Translations under genes and position numbers: made by a program
In this document: one piece after another, positions 41,815-52,849 of the stretch
How positions within the stretch are numbered: the stretch's first letter is position 1
How the letters are laid out: each line of letters opens with the position of its first letter
Notes under the pieces: model-generated
What the model saw: the letters and a program-made list of their open reading frames with translations, nothing else
What the model was told of the DNA's origin: nothing
The model's database searches: none
Assembly (NCBI GenBank): GCA_039566865.1
Contig: CM076947.1
Span: forward strand, 1,061,501 to 1,125,500
DNA: 64,000 bases
From: Aurelia coerulea
Lineage: Eukaryota > Cnidaria > Scyphozoa > Semaeostomeae > Ulmaridae
Direction of reading: 5' to 3'

Positions 41815-43795
41815 CATGCAAAAGGGTCCGGGTACACCAGTGGCGTACCCAAGGGGGGAATGGGGGGTCCGGACCCCCCCACTTTTCAAAAAGATGGTCC
41901 TCCAGATTTGTAGAAAAATGCAATAAAATTTGTACCTCAGGGGGGGGGTCAGGCAGATCTGTCAGGGGGTGGTCTTCGAGATTCTTGAACAGCAAGGAGA
42001 GAATGGTTTTGTCTAAGGTTTGGTTTTGGGTTTCTAAGAAATGCTTGAATGATGTTGGGAGAGGCATTCTAAGCCAAAGTAGCATGTCAGTTTTCAAAAT
42101 TTTCCTGTTTTCAAAAGATTCTTGCAAAAGATGCCATTTACTGACTAAACAACGATGAAGTGGCGACAAGAGGCATTTCCTGAATATCATAACAACAACT
42201 AGCGCCAAATCAATTTTACAGTAAAGAAGAAAAGCGATTTTGTAATTCGTACTTGATATGCTGGGTATAAATTCTCAATGCAAATTCAACAAAACATCCT
42301 GCCTATTTTGTGTTCATTGCAGTCATGTTTACGATGCAAAATATAAGTAAAAAGGGCGTTTCCCTCATTTTCCGAGCGTCTGAAGGGCGTGGTGACCAAA
42401 GTTTTTTTTGGGGCTACGCCCCAGACCCCCTCACTCCTAAGGTGCTGCGTACGCCTCTGGGCTACACAAACGCATAGCAAAATTTGACTATGCAAAAGTG
42501 TCCCCCCATTGTTTTACGAAGGGTACGCAAACGCATGGCCAATTTTCGTATGCAAAAGGGTCCGGGTACACAAACGCATAGCAAAATTTGACTATGCGAA
42601 AGTGTCCCCCCATTGATTTACGAAGGGTACGCAAACGCATGGCCAATTTTCCTATGCAAAAGGGTCCGGGTACACAAACGCATAGCAAAATTTGACTATG
42701 CGAAAGTGTCCCCCCAATGTTTTACGAAGGGTACGCAAACGCATGGCCAATTTTCCTATGCAAAAGGGTCCGGGTACACAAACGCATAACGGAATTTGAC
42801 TATGCGAAAGTGTCCCCCCATTGTTTTACGAAGGGTACGCAAACGAATGGCCAATTTTCGTATGCAAAAGGGTCCGGGTACACAAACGCATAGCAAAATT
42901 TGACTATGCGAAAGTGTCCCCCCATTGTTTTACGAAGGGTACGCAAACGAATGGCCAATTTTCGTATGCAAAAGGGTCCGGGTACACAAACGCATAACGG
43001 AATTTGACTATGCGAAAGTGTCCCCCCATTGTTTTGCTAAGGGTACGCAAACGCATGGCCAATTTTCGTATGCAAAAGGGTCCGGGTACACAAACGCATA
43101 GCAAAATTTGACTATGCGAAAGTGTCCCCCCATTGTTTTACGAAGGGTACGCAAACGCATGGTCAATTTTCATATGCAAAATGGTTCGGGTACACAAACG
43201 CATAGCAAAATTTGACTATGCGAAAGTGTCCCCCCATTGTTTTACAAAGGGTACGCAAACGAATGGCCAATTTTCGTATGCAAAAGGGTCCGTGTACACA
43301 AACGCATAACGGAATTTGACAATGCGAAAGTGTCCCCCCATTGTTTTACGAAGGGTACGCAAACGCATGGCCAATTTTCGTATGCAAAAGGGTCCGGGTA
43401 CACAAACGCATAGCAAAATTTGACTATGCGAAAGTGTCCCCCCATTGTTTTACGAAGGGTACGCAAACGAATGGCCAATTTTCGTATGCAAAAGGGTCCG
43501 GGTACACAAACGCATAACGGAATTTGACTATGCGAAAGTGTCCCCCCATTGTTTTACGTAGGGTACGCAAACGCATGGTCAATTTTCGTATGCAAAAAGG
43601 TCCGGGTACACAGACGCATAGCAAAGTTTGACTATGCGAAAGTGTCCCCCCATTGTTTTGCTAAGGGTACGCAAACGCATGGTCAATTTTCGTATGCAAA
43701 AGGGTCCGGGTACACAAACGCATAACGGAATTTGACTATGCGAAAGTGTCCCCCCATCGTTTTACGTAGGGTACGCAAATGCATTGTCAATTTCC
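41815..43795. repeat. 104-bp tandem array (at least 12.5 units) split by a hAT-like element
   Basis: GGGTACGCAAACG recurs every 104 bp exactly from 42521 to 43769, 12 intervals without an indel. Each unit is a diverged dimer of GGGTACGCAAACGCAT and GGGTACACAAACGCAT halves. Variants CATAGCAAAATTTG and CATAACGGAATTTG tend to alternate, making a partial 208-bp higher-order period. A stub of the array lies left of the hAT-like insertion at 41838-42459. Minus-strand frames of 66 codons repeat because of the period. Confidence 0.9.
41838..42459. mobile_element. hAT-like non-autonomous element 3, 622 bp
   Basis: The ends CAGTGGCGTACCC and GCGTACGCCTCTG are inverted. The flanks GGGTACAC and GGCTACAC agree at seven of eight positions. 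It contains the TTCTAAGCCAAAGTA and GGGGCTACGCCCCAGACCCC modules shared with elements 1 and 2. It split the 104-bp array. Confidence 0.75.
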
Positions 43796-43902
43796 TCTAT
43801 GCTATTGTGTTTCCTACTTTTTACAAACGAATACACATTGCAAGAGAGGAATTAAAAAGAAGAGTTTGTTAAAGAAATAGATTCAGTTTATTTTTACCGT
43901 AC

Positions 43903-44697
43903 TTAAACATTAATAGTTATTCCATTCTTTTCAAAGGAAACTAAGTCTGATTTTAGCAACTCGTTTTCAACACCAGTGATATTGATGTCTTTTCCAGTAA
44001 TATCGTCCTTTACTGAAAGTAAACATTCTCTTCTCACACAATAATAGTAATTACGCGTGCCATGATGAAACTTATTCAAGGACTTTTTGAAAAATGGTCT
44101 CGACCCGTAATATCCAACCATAAAACGCTGCCTTATGATGCTTTTTTCCTTAAATGGTGACTTGCAGCTCTCACAACGAACGGCTCTTGTTTTGCTGCTT
44201 GTTTTCAGCATTGTCAGATTATGCCTGGTGGCTGTTTCTGACCTCTACTTTTTTTCGTCTCTTTTTGTGCCACTCGTACTAACTGGGCTGGAATAGGCTT
44301 CCGGTTGACCTTGAATACCCTCGGAGCAGAAACTTTCGGCTTCGGTGATAAGTGCTTTGATGCACGAGGCACACTCGAAAGCCTCACCAGGGTCAATGTT
44401 ATTGATGCCTTTGCATTTGAAATGGATCCATCTGCCGCAGGTAGTGCAAGTTCGCTGATGGAAAAATATATGCATTTTGATTAGATTTCAGGTTTGCATA
44501 TTCCGTACTAGAATTAACTAAAAAGACTGTTGTTTCTTCTAGCAGTTTAAAAAGCAACAGTATTCTGCTTCATAAGTTAAGTAGGTCACATGACAGAACT
44601 TAATTTAAATAACATTAACATCGCAAAACCAAACTTACTGTTTTAGAATCACCTTTGTATATTCCACAATTTCTGCACCAACCAGTGTCACTACCAT
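43903..44697 (-). pseudogene. PHD-finger gene with one in-frame TAG
   Basis: Two exons: 44639-44697 (acceptor GCTTTGTAG, donor GTAAGT) and 43903-44454 (acceptor TTTTTCCATCAG). Their join, phase 0, gives a complete PHD zinc finger: WCRNCG, then CTTCGRWIHFKC and FECASC, the Cys4-His-Cys3 order. The frame stops at TAG 44245-44247, then continues in phase with RCESCKSPFKEK and NYYYCVRRECL to a stop at 43903. The second cysteine module resembles the RCEHC tail of the MULE-like gene, so this may be the end of a related transposase or of a host reader protein. Upstream exons were not found. Confidence 0.6.
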
Positions 44698-44819
44698 CTA
44701 CAAAGCAAAGATATAATTTTTATTGCAACGTGGAGCTCGAGTTTTTATATGCATATCATGTGCATTTGTTGCTGTCACGGCTATGCAGACGAGCAGAGTT
44801 GATAGCGCCTGTTATCGTT

Positions 44820-45065
44820 TTGTACAGCCATCTATCGAAAACTACATTACTCCTCCAACGCGCACTATCAACCTATCACCAACCATCAACACCTCGCCAG
44901 GCAACACTTCCCTCCCATATAATCCAAGGACCACCACAACCATCCCCATCATTACCTGCACTAGCATCCCCATATCCATTTCATTATCCACCACCAACAT
45001 ACATTCCATATCTGTCCCACATGCACCAAGTCCACGACGTCTATCTACTACCATCTCATCCACAG
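44820..45065 (+). other. Proline-rich open segment
   Basis: A plus-strand frame reads LSTYHQPSTPRQATLPSHII followed by Pro/Ser/Tyr-rich sequence to a stop near 45074, similar in style to the proline-rich frame at 15.26-16.33 kb. It lies within what would be an intron of the minus-strand PHD gene and has no start. It may be a fragment. Confidence 0.3.
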
Positions 45066-45150
45066 GAAGGATAATATATAGGAAAGAAAAATACCAGCTT
45101 TCTCAAGCGACATTGGTTTTTTTCAACATCAAATTCATTGCAATAGCCAT
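45066..45150 (-). repeat. Fragment of the 200-bp repeat family
   Basis: GGATAATATATAGGAAAG and CAAGCGACATTG match the reverse complement of the 46.3-48.5-kb array unit. It abuts the truncated end of the piggyBac transposase. Confidence 0.6.
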
Positions 45151-45163
45151 TGTGTGAGTCGGC

Positions 45164-45950
45164 TCACATCCAAACTTTAATTCCATATTTTGTTGGCTTT
45201 GCAGGTAGGTACTGTCGAAAATCTACACAACCTCTGAAGGCTATCATTGCTTCATCGACAGCGCATTCCTTGTGGGGTTTGTAATTTTCGAGACACTTCG
45301 CTTTGACAACATCGACAATGGGCCTAACCAAAAACAGTTTGTCAAAGTCAGGATCATCTCGACCAGGCATCTTTGATCGGTCATTCACATGCAAATATTG
45401 TGAGATCTTGTCAAAACGATTCCTTGGCATGATCAGCTTTACCCTATCGCCTCCAAAAATGACATCGTCGTTGACAAAAATCGTCACTCCAATACATCTT
45501 TGTCTCTGGCAAGTTTTTGATGGCCATAAACAAGCGAATTCCAAAATACGCTTTGATTTCTTTGGGGCTTGTGTTCTGCCAGTGTGGGTCTGCCTTCGTT
45601 AGAAGTTTTTGGCTAGCATACAGGTTCATTTGCTCAGCAACTAGTTCATACATATTTTCTGGGAATAAAAGGTTCAGGAAATCCATTTCTTTCTCCTCGG
45701 CAGACAGAACTTTCGTTGGGCCTGGCTTAGGGCCGGTAAATTCATGAACGAGAATATGTGTAAGATCGTTCGTAAAATTTTGTTCAACGACGTCATCGCT
45801 TTCCCCATCGACAGAATCTGAATGTTCACTTTCCGAAAGATTTTCAATATCAGAGTGCAACCATAATTCTTCATTCGTAAAACCTAAAAATTCTGATTCG
45901 TCGCCACTGCTTCCAAAGATGTCGTTGAGTTGTTCGAAGTAGGCCTCCAT
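45164..45950 (-). pseudogene. Truncated, frameshifted piggyBac transposase
   Basis: From ATG at 45950 there is an acidic N-terminus (SGDESEFLGF), then the piggyBac core start (KEIKAYFGIRLFMAIKNLPE) in one frame. The next frame continues with KLIMPRNRFDKISQYLHVND and ends in AVDEAMIAFRG, KPTKYGIKVWM. The D-E of VDEAMIAFRG is where the first catalytic Asp of DDE_Tnp_1_7 transposases lies. A frameshift occurs near 45470. The rest of the catalytic domain and the Cys-rich tail are missing; the coding ends just before a fragment of the 200-bp repeat. Confidence 0.8.
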
Positions 45951-46099
45951 GTTTTGCGAAGAAAAATGTTATGAATCTTCAACGGGAAATTCCTCATTTA
46001 TTTACTACCACAGCATATGGATATTTTTACATAAAAACAATGGAAATTTATTGCTCCATGTCTTAGTCTTTGTCTTAAAACAATTCTACTTTGTATGCT

Positions 46100-46243
46100 T
46101 CAACCAATCAACGATCACTACATGGACGTCAAATGACGTCCACGGGGAAAATTGCAAAAATTTAAGTGGACGTCATTTGACGTGTGCGGGGGAAAATGCA
46201 AAGTAAGGTATGACGTTGTTTGACGTCAACGGGACTGAATGGG
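46100..46243. mobile_element. piggyBac terminus with GACGTC subterminal repeats
   Basis: The end reads CCCATTCAGTCCCGTTGACG on the minus strand and abuts TTAA at 46244-46247. Inward there are at least three variants of TGACGT/ACGTCA, including GTGGACGTCATTTGACGT. It lies upstream of the transposase start, as expected for the 5' end of this element. The opposite end was lost with the truncation. Confidence 0.65.
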
Positions 46244-46288
46244 TTAAATGGAGATGTTGTTCTTGATATGAGTGGAAGGGTCATCGAG

Positions 46289-48480
46289 TATCTTGGTTGC
46301 AACTGTCCATTTTTTGGCCAGGTCCATAACGCGGAACTCGCGGAACCCACGGAACTCGCGGAACTTTTGTTTCGCTAAGTTGAGTTCCGCGTTTTGTCCT
46401 TGCGGTATAGAGCCGAAAACCAAAAACGCGGAACTCGCGGAATTTGATCTTTAAGGACTATTCTCTCCCCCCCCCCTTAAGTTGGACTTTTGTTCCCACT
46501 CCCTGACCTCAATCCCCCTCGACAAGGTGAACAGCAAACTACATCGCAAGTTGTATCACATCCCAGTTGTATACAAAGGTAAGAAAATTTAGCTTCAGCG
46601 ACCAAAATAAGAGTAAAAAGAGTTTCTTATGTTGACAGACAAGTTCCGCGAAATCAAGTTCCGCGTTTTGTCCTCGCAGTATAGGGCCAAAAACCAAAAC
46701 GCGGAACTCGCGGAACTCGCGGAACTTTATTTTAAAAGCCTCTCATTTCTTCCTTGGTGCTACGAAAGTGTTTCATTTGCGTTTTTCATCCCTTTCAAGT
46801 TTCAGCTGCATTTTAAGACTTTGGGCACAAGTTTTTTTTTATTCAATATAAAATTTTACAAACAAACTACTGAATGCACTACGTACGAGCTACTTTACTA
46901 CACTACAAGGACGATACCACGGAGTGCAAGAGACCATGGACAACTCCGCAGTCATTAACATAGAGAACGTGTAAACTAAACTAAAATTAAATGTACAGCT
47001 ACGAAAAATACACATGAACAATTTCTACTGATAAATACTAAGGCTCGTTTCACACCGTATGTTGAGCTAACTTTGGGCAATCAGGTCTTATTCACAAGAA
47101 TGGGTGAACTGGAGATTCAAATTAGAATGGATTGTAAAGGTTTTGTGGGCACAAGTCACGATTTCTGCTTACTAACCTGTTGTGTTAGACCGAAGTAATA
47201 AAAGAGAAGAGAACATTCTTACTATGATTCACTGAATTATGAACTTAAACACGAAATGCAAAAATTAATTACGACTGAACCGAACGCTATTTTTAGGCTA
47301 TCATTAGCTAATATCAAAATAGTGAATATTATGTACAAAGAGAATAAAAACCAACAACAGTTCTAACGTTGTCACCAGTTGAAATTTCATCGTTTTCCAG
47401 TGTAATTTTACGTTTCGGCGTTCGTACAAACACTTAGGGTATGCATTTCACTGACTTTTTAGGTTAGGACTTGAGTTGACAAGATTAGGTCAGGAAGTGG
47501 AACAAAAGTCCAATCAAACCTTCTTTTCAGGCAAAGGGAGGAAGAATAGGCTTTTAAAATAGAGTTCCGCGAGTTCCGCGTTTTGGTTTTCGGCTCTATA
47601 CCGCAAGGACAAAACGCGGAACTCGACTTGGCGGAACAAAAGTTCCGCGAGTTCCGCGGGTTCCGCGAATTCCGCGTTATGGATCTGGCCCCATTTTTTA
47701 CATAATAACCAATGTCGCTTCAGAAAGTTGGTGTTTTCCTTTCCTATATAATATCCTTCCCCTCCTCAAAGTTTGCTGTCACTATATGACAAAAGATGGT
47801 CCATTTTATGAGGAACATGACTGGGAAAAGCAATTATTTTTAGCTCATACCACATTTTTACAACGTGTACACGTATCTTGGTTGCAACTGTCCATTTTTT
47901 ACATAATAACCAATGTCGCTTCAGAAAGTTGGTGTTTTCCTTTCCTATATAATATCCTTCCCCTCCTCAAAGTCTGCTGTCACTATATGACAAAAGATGG
48001 TCCATTTTATGAGGAACATGACTGGGAAAAGCAATTATTTTTAGCTCATACCACATTTTTACAACGTGTACACGTATCTTGGTTGCAACTGTCCATTTTT
48101 TACATAATAACCAATGTCGCTTCAGAAAGTTGGTGTTTTCCTTTCCTATATAATATCCTTCCCCTCCTCAAAGTTTGCAGTCACTATAGGTCAAAAGATG
48201 GTCCATTTCATGAGGAACATGACTGTGAAAAGCAATTATTTTTAGCTCATACCATATTTTCACAAAGCGTAAAAGTATCTTGGTTGCAACTGTCCATTTT
48301 TTACATAATAACCAATGTCGCTTCAGAAAGTTGGTATAGTTCTTTCCTATATAATATCCTTCTCCTCCTCAAAGTTTGCTGTGACTATACAACAAAAGAT
48401 GTTCCATTTTACAAGGAACATGACTGTGAAAAGCAATTGTTTTTAGCTCATACCATATTTTTACAATGCGTACAAGTGTA
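46289..48480 (-). repeat. ~201-bp tandem array, inverse orientation, split by element C
   Basis: Units align on TTCCTATATAATATCCTTC at 47741, 47942, 48143 and 48344 (201-bp spacing). The array begins left of foldback element C, where TATCTTGGTTGCAACTGTCC stands at 46289. A long frame at 47786-48505 (239 codons) exists only because 201 is divisible by three; its peptide repeats four times. Confidence 0.8.
46316..47690. mobile_element. GGCCAGGT foldback element C, 1375 bp
   Basis: It begins GGCCAGGTCCATAACGCGGA and ends with the inverted form. The flanks are an exact 9-bp duplication CCATTTTTT (46307-46315 and 47691-47699). The neighbouring units of the array show the uninterrupted sequence TCCATTTTTTACATAATAAC, an empty site. 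Internal motifs include GGAACTCGCGGAAC. A dispersed block shared with 14.86-15.10 kb lies inside at about 46.85-47.07 kb. Confidence 0.8.
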
Positions 48481-50434
48481 TGTTATAAAAGTTAAAATCA
48501 ACTGAAACCACCTGCCACCTGAAATCACCTGAAACCACCTGAAACCACCTGAAATCGTCTGCAAATCATCTGAAACCACCTGTAAATCACCTGCAAATCA
48601 CCTGCAATCGCCTGTCATTGTTTTGATGAATGGGAAAAAGTCTTATTGTCTTCAACTTTGATCATCAACACCTAAAAAGGCAAATAATCCTACTGGTGTG
48701 ATCGGTAGTTCTTAGGTCTCACACCTTTCGTCTCATTCAAATTGCTTTTTGGTCTCATTTGGCTGATTTTAGTATTTTATCTAAATTGTATTGAAGCTAA
48801 GCTAGGTCCACACCTATCCGGATATTTTTGAAAAGTTCTATGCTCCATATAAATTTCAAGACTCACGAGGTATTCCCAGTTATGTTCTTTTGGCTTCGTG
48901 AAGCGTAGGACAACGAGGTATTCCCAGTTAAGCAGCAACAACAACAACAACATTTGTATGACGATAACTACGAACTGGTTAGACTAATTCCAAAAAAGTC
49001 TCTTGTTTCGCTCCCCTCCCCCCTGCAGACTTGTCGCTACAACACAGAAGCTATATTCAACAACAACAACAGCGAAAGTTAGAGGGACTTATGTAATGAG
49101 TCTACGAATTTGCATTATCAGTATATTTATAGGCCTATCAATATAAAAAGATCGGCATTCTGCATCCACACGAGGAGCATCTTTGAAATTATCCACACGA
49201 AAACCCTGCGATACTTGAAACTGGGTGACTGAGAACGCCATCCACTTGTGTGCATTTTATTGTCTGTATGTCTCCCTTATTATGTGTCTCTCTAATAAAG
49301 GTACCTTTTAACTGCAAAAATTGGTAAATTTTTGCCTCAATGTGCATGGCTTATTCGTGATGACAGTGTCAATGCAAAATGGAAGCCCTTTGTCGAGAAG
49401 AAGGCTTGACTTCGAACAATACCGCAATTTTAGGCCCAAAAATAAAAAAAACGTATCAAGCAAACTGCCAGGTACATGAAAAATTAAGAAACTTTTAGTA
49501 CTAAGTGTTGATCGAAGTTTGTTATAAAAAAAAGTGTATTCGAAACATAAGCTTTGTGGCAGCCATGACACTTAATGCAAATTCCCTATATCTTGACTGT
49601 GAGTCGCAGTCTCGAACTCGGTCTCAAATTTTGAGTGATTTCGGTCTCGGTTTGGTCCACACGCATCTGGATATTTTTGAAAACGCATCTTTTTTAGCCG
49701 CTTTGGTTTCACGCCCGCAAGTGGACGGCGTTTTCGGTCACCCAGTTTCAAGTATCGCAAGGTTTTTGTGTGGACAATTTCAAAGATGCTCCTCGTTGTG
49801 GATACAGAATGCAGATCTTTTTATATGAATAGGCCTATAAATATATTAGACTGATAATACAAGTTTGTAGACTAATTGCATAAGTCCCTCGAACTTTCGC
49901 TTTTGTTGAATATAGCTTCTTTGTTGTAGCGACAACTCTGACGGGAGACTTTGTTGGAATTAGTCTAACCAGTGCGTAGTTATCACCATACAAATGTTGT
50001 TGTTGTTGTTGTTGCGATAACTGGGAATACCTCGTGAGTCTTGAAATTTATATGGAGCATAGAACTTTTCAAAATATCCGGATAGGTGTGGACCTAGCTT
50101 AGCTTCAATACAATTTAGATAAAATACTAAAATCAGCCAAATGAGACCAACAAGCAATTTGAATGCGACGAAAGGTGTGAGACCTAAGAACTACCGATCA
50201 CACCAGTAGGATTATTTGCCTTTTTAGGTGTTGATGATCAAAGTTGAAGACAATAAGACTTTTTCCCATTCATCAAAACAATGACACGCGACTGCAGGTG
50301 ATTTGCAGGTGATTTGCAGGTGGTTTCAAATGATTTGCAGACGATTTCAGGCGGTTCCAGGTGATTTCAGGCGGTTTCAGGTGGTTTCAGGTGATTTCAG
50401 GTGGTTTCAGGTGATTTTAACTTTTATAACATAC
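48478..50434. mobile_element. 1957-bp inverted-repeat element with CACCTGAAA minisatellite ends
   Basis: The termini GTATGTTATAAAAGTTAA and TTAACTTTTATAACATAC mirror each other, and the arms match over roughly 700 bp (48478-49240 and 49727-50434). Subterminal (ACCTGAAACC)n-type repeats are at 48505-48620 and 50290-50415. The loop is about 490 bp. A target duplication was not clear. No transposase. It starts directly at the end of the 201-bp array. Confidence 0.7.
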
Positions 50435-52390
50435 AAAGTTTCTTAGAATTATCTAATTTTGGGCATTCAAGAGTTTCTATGAGCTTTTTAAAGATTCCAT
50501 GAAAATCTTCATATTTACATGTGCCTGCCCCTGTGAACCTTCCTAACCCTAGGTTTTCCTAACCCAGCCTTTCAACTGTTTAGACTTTAATTTACCTTTG
50601 GAATAATATGATACAGGAAAAAAATGAAAATAAAGTGATAATAAGAAATAAATAGTTTCTTTCAAGTTTCAGTTTGAGTTTCTTAAAGCAGCCTCTTAAA
50701 CAAAAACAAAATACCTGATTAGAGAGGAATTTCTTATTTAATTGTTTTATATTGGCCTGCTGGTCTTTACCTTTGTTTGCTAAATCTTGGTACAGCCCAC
50801 AGCCCCTTTAATATCAAGGCAGAGAGTAATGTTTGTAACAAACTGCAATTAGGAAACTGAACTCTCAGACCATCAAAAAATTCATAATGCCAGCACTGGG
50901 TAAGACACTGTGTTCATTTTCAAGGAACTTCTTGTCACGTTTTTACTTTATTTTCACTGATAATTTCCTGTATCATATTACTGGCAAGATACTTTGAGTA
51001 ATTTCTGAACATTTGAAAGGCTTCCAAAAACTTGCTTTGATACAGTATGTCCACAAGGGCAAGATTGCTATTAAAAGTTTTGAGAAACCTGTAGGAAACT
51101 CTGTACTGGAAATCTGATAATTTTAAGAAATTTTACATACTGGCTCAGATTTCCTCTGATTCTTATTTTCTTATAAAAATATGAGGTATGCCGTGGCAAT
51201 TGTTTTCACATGATGGACATGTTGTCCTACTATTGATATTGTCCAAGATATTGTTCTACGGCAGACACAGATACATTGGCATGGATCTCATTGCCTGTAT
51301 TTCATACAGCATCTTGCCTAATGATTCTTTAGAGACATTCTGTTTGATTCCAGGCTTTTCATTCCTCTGAATAGAATGTGGATAATTCTTGTGTGATAGT
51401 GTGACAATGTGATGTATTGTTGTAAATATAATGACATGACAGCATCATACATGCACAGGCAAACACAACATGGCCAGCAAGCAAAAAATGATGTCAAAAG
51501 ATGCTTCGTGATAGTAGCTGTATCTTGATCGTTGGTCAGATGATTGTTTGATTGAATAAGTTGAGTGCAAACAAAGGTGCAGTTCTGTGCCTTGACATAC
51601 AAAGACATAAACAGTCCATTTGAAATATGAAACTCTATCTCTTAACTCAACCCATTTTACTTTCCTGTTCATTCCGGTTCATTCAAGGGTTTCAAAACGA
51701 ACTTAAAAGAGAGTTCAGCTCAGCTGGGATGCTGGAAGATCGTATCTTGTTGTATATGTCCGACAGTCCATTTATTGTGTTTGTCTAATTTGACGAGTCC
51801 CAGTGAGCAGGTGAGTTGTGCATGAAAATATGTAGTTGCCCAGTTGCCACCGCCAAGATCAAGCTCACACAGACATAACCAGCTTGCAGCTTGGCTTAGA
51901 TTCCATCATGAGTCCGTAATTATGATTGTCCGAGAGTGATAAAGGAGAAGCAACACAACCGGAAAATTGAATGTGACGCTGTGCTCTTGCAAATCGCTTC
52001 CTCCTCTTGCTACTGTTTTCTCCGTCCATAAATTTCCTTGAGGTGCCACCGGGGGATGATACAAATTAATGTCGGTTTACTCGCTAACCTGCATTCAATC
52101 CAAAATCGATGATTCTGTGAGTGTTTTGCAAGAAGCCATATTGGATTGAATCAACCTTTTTGAAAAATGCAGTCCCCCGGATTGCAAGTTAAAAATTCTA
52201 TTGCGATACATTGGTTCCCTGTAAGAATGTTACAAACGTCGTACGAAAACCTGCGCTTGCTAAAACAATGGAAACTATTGTCCCCAATCTCCTCGCTTCT
52301 GACCCATTCTCTTCGTCCTTCAGAGGCCTCCGCTTCCCTCTTGCTTCCCTGTGATAAATAGTCCACTGCGAGCACGACTGTGAGGCACCA
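50435..52390. other. Intergenic with dispersed repeat copy 3
   Basis: A diverged copy of the dispersed TAAGAAAC repeat lies at about 50820-51140 (AACTCTCAG ... GGAAATCTGATAATTTT). No exon with splice support was found; short frames at 51.3-51.7 and 52.15-52.5 kb have no domain signal. Confidence 0.5.
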
Positions 52391-52420
52391 TGCGCGCGCA
52401 GCTGAGAAGAATGTACACAA

Positions 52421-52483
52421 ACAAAATGGCGAAAACAACAGAACACAGGAGAATTGACACAAAAAACACACATTCTCGGTCGG
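52421..52483 (+). CDS. Possible first coding exon
   Basis: ATG opens MAKTTEHRRIDTKNTHSRS and reaches a strong donor GTGAGTA. An upstream in-frame ATG near 52391 would add about ten residues. No second exon could be linked with confidence before the gene at 55.0 kb. Confidence 0.25.
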
Positions 52484-52849
52484 TGAGTACACTATACGTT
52501 TCCTATTGTGCGTGATAAATAGTGAGCATTCAACAAAGCAGCCGAGTCTGGACTAATATAAACACTGGATCGATCGATTGCGGCAATGGTGGCAAAAGAT
52601 AAACAACTCATACGATTAGGTCATTAAGACGTAAGTGGAGCTAAATTACCTTTCCTTCTCACTTCTTTTATCTCGATTCACTCGAGCAAACTACTTCAGA
52701 ATCGTCGAAGTCAGGAAGAAGGAATCTTGCTTGCTGGGTAACCATGTTGGAAAGTATATCGAGAATCTCCTTGCACTACAAATTTGCAATGCAGAGCTCA
52801 CTTTCACGTGCACAGTTAGAATGCAACTGCTATGAGCATGCTCTGGTGT

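Noticed and set aside
42488..43624. Several 66-78-codon minus-strand frames of nearly the same sequence
   Set aside because: They are read from successive 104-bp repeat units and end at the same relative place; no start context or domain.
41815..43795. CRISPR-like array
   Set aside because: Units are contiguous and similar throughout, with no unique spacers, and the context is eukaryotic.
47786..48505. 239-codon plus-strand open frame
   Set aside because: It spans four units of the 201-bp array; the period is divisible by three, so the frame stays open by periodicity. The peptide is a fourfold repeat.
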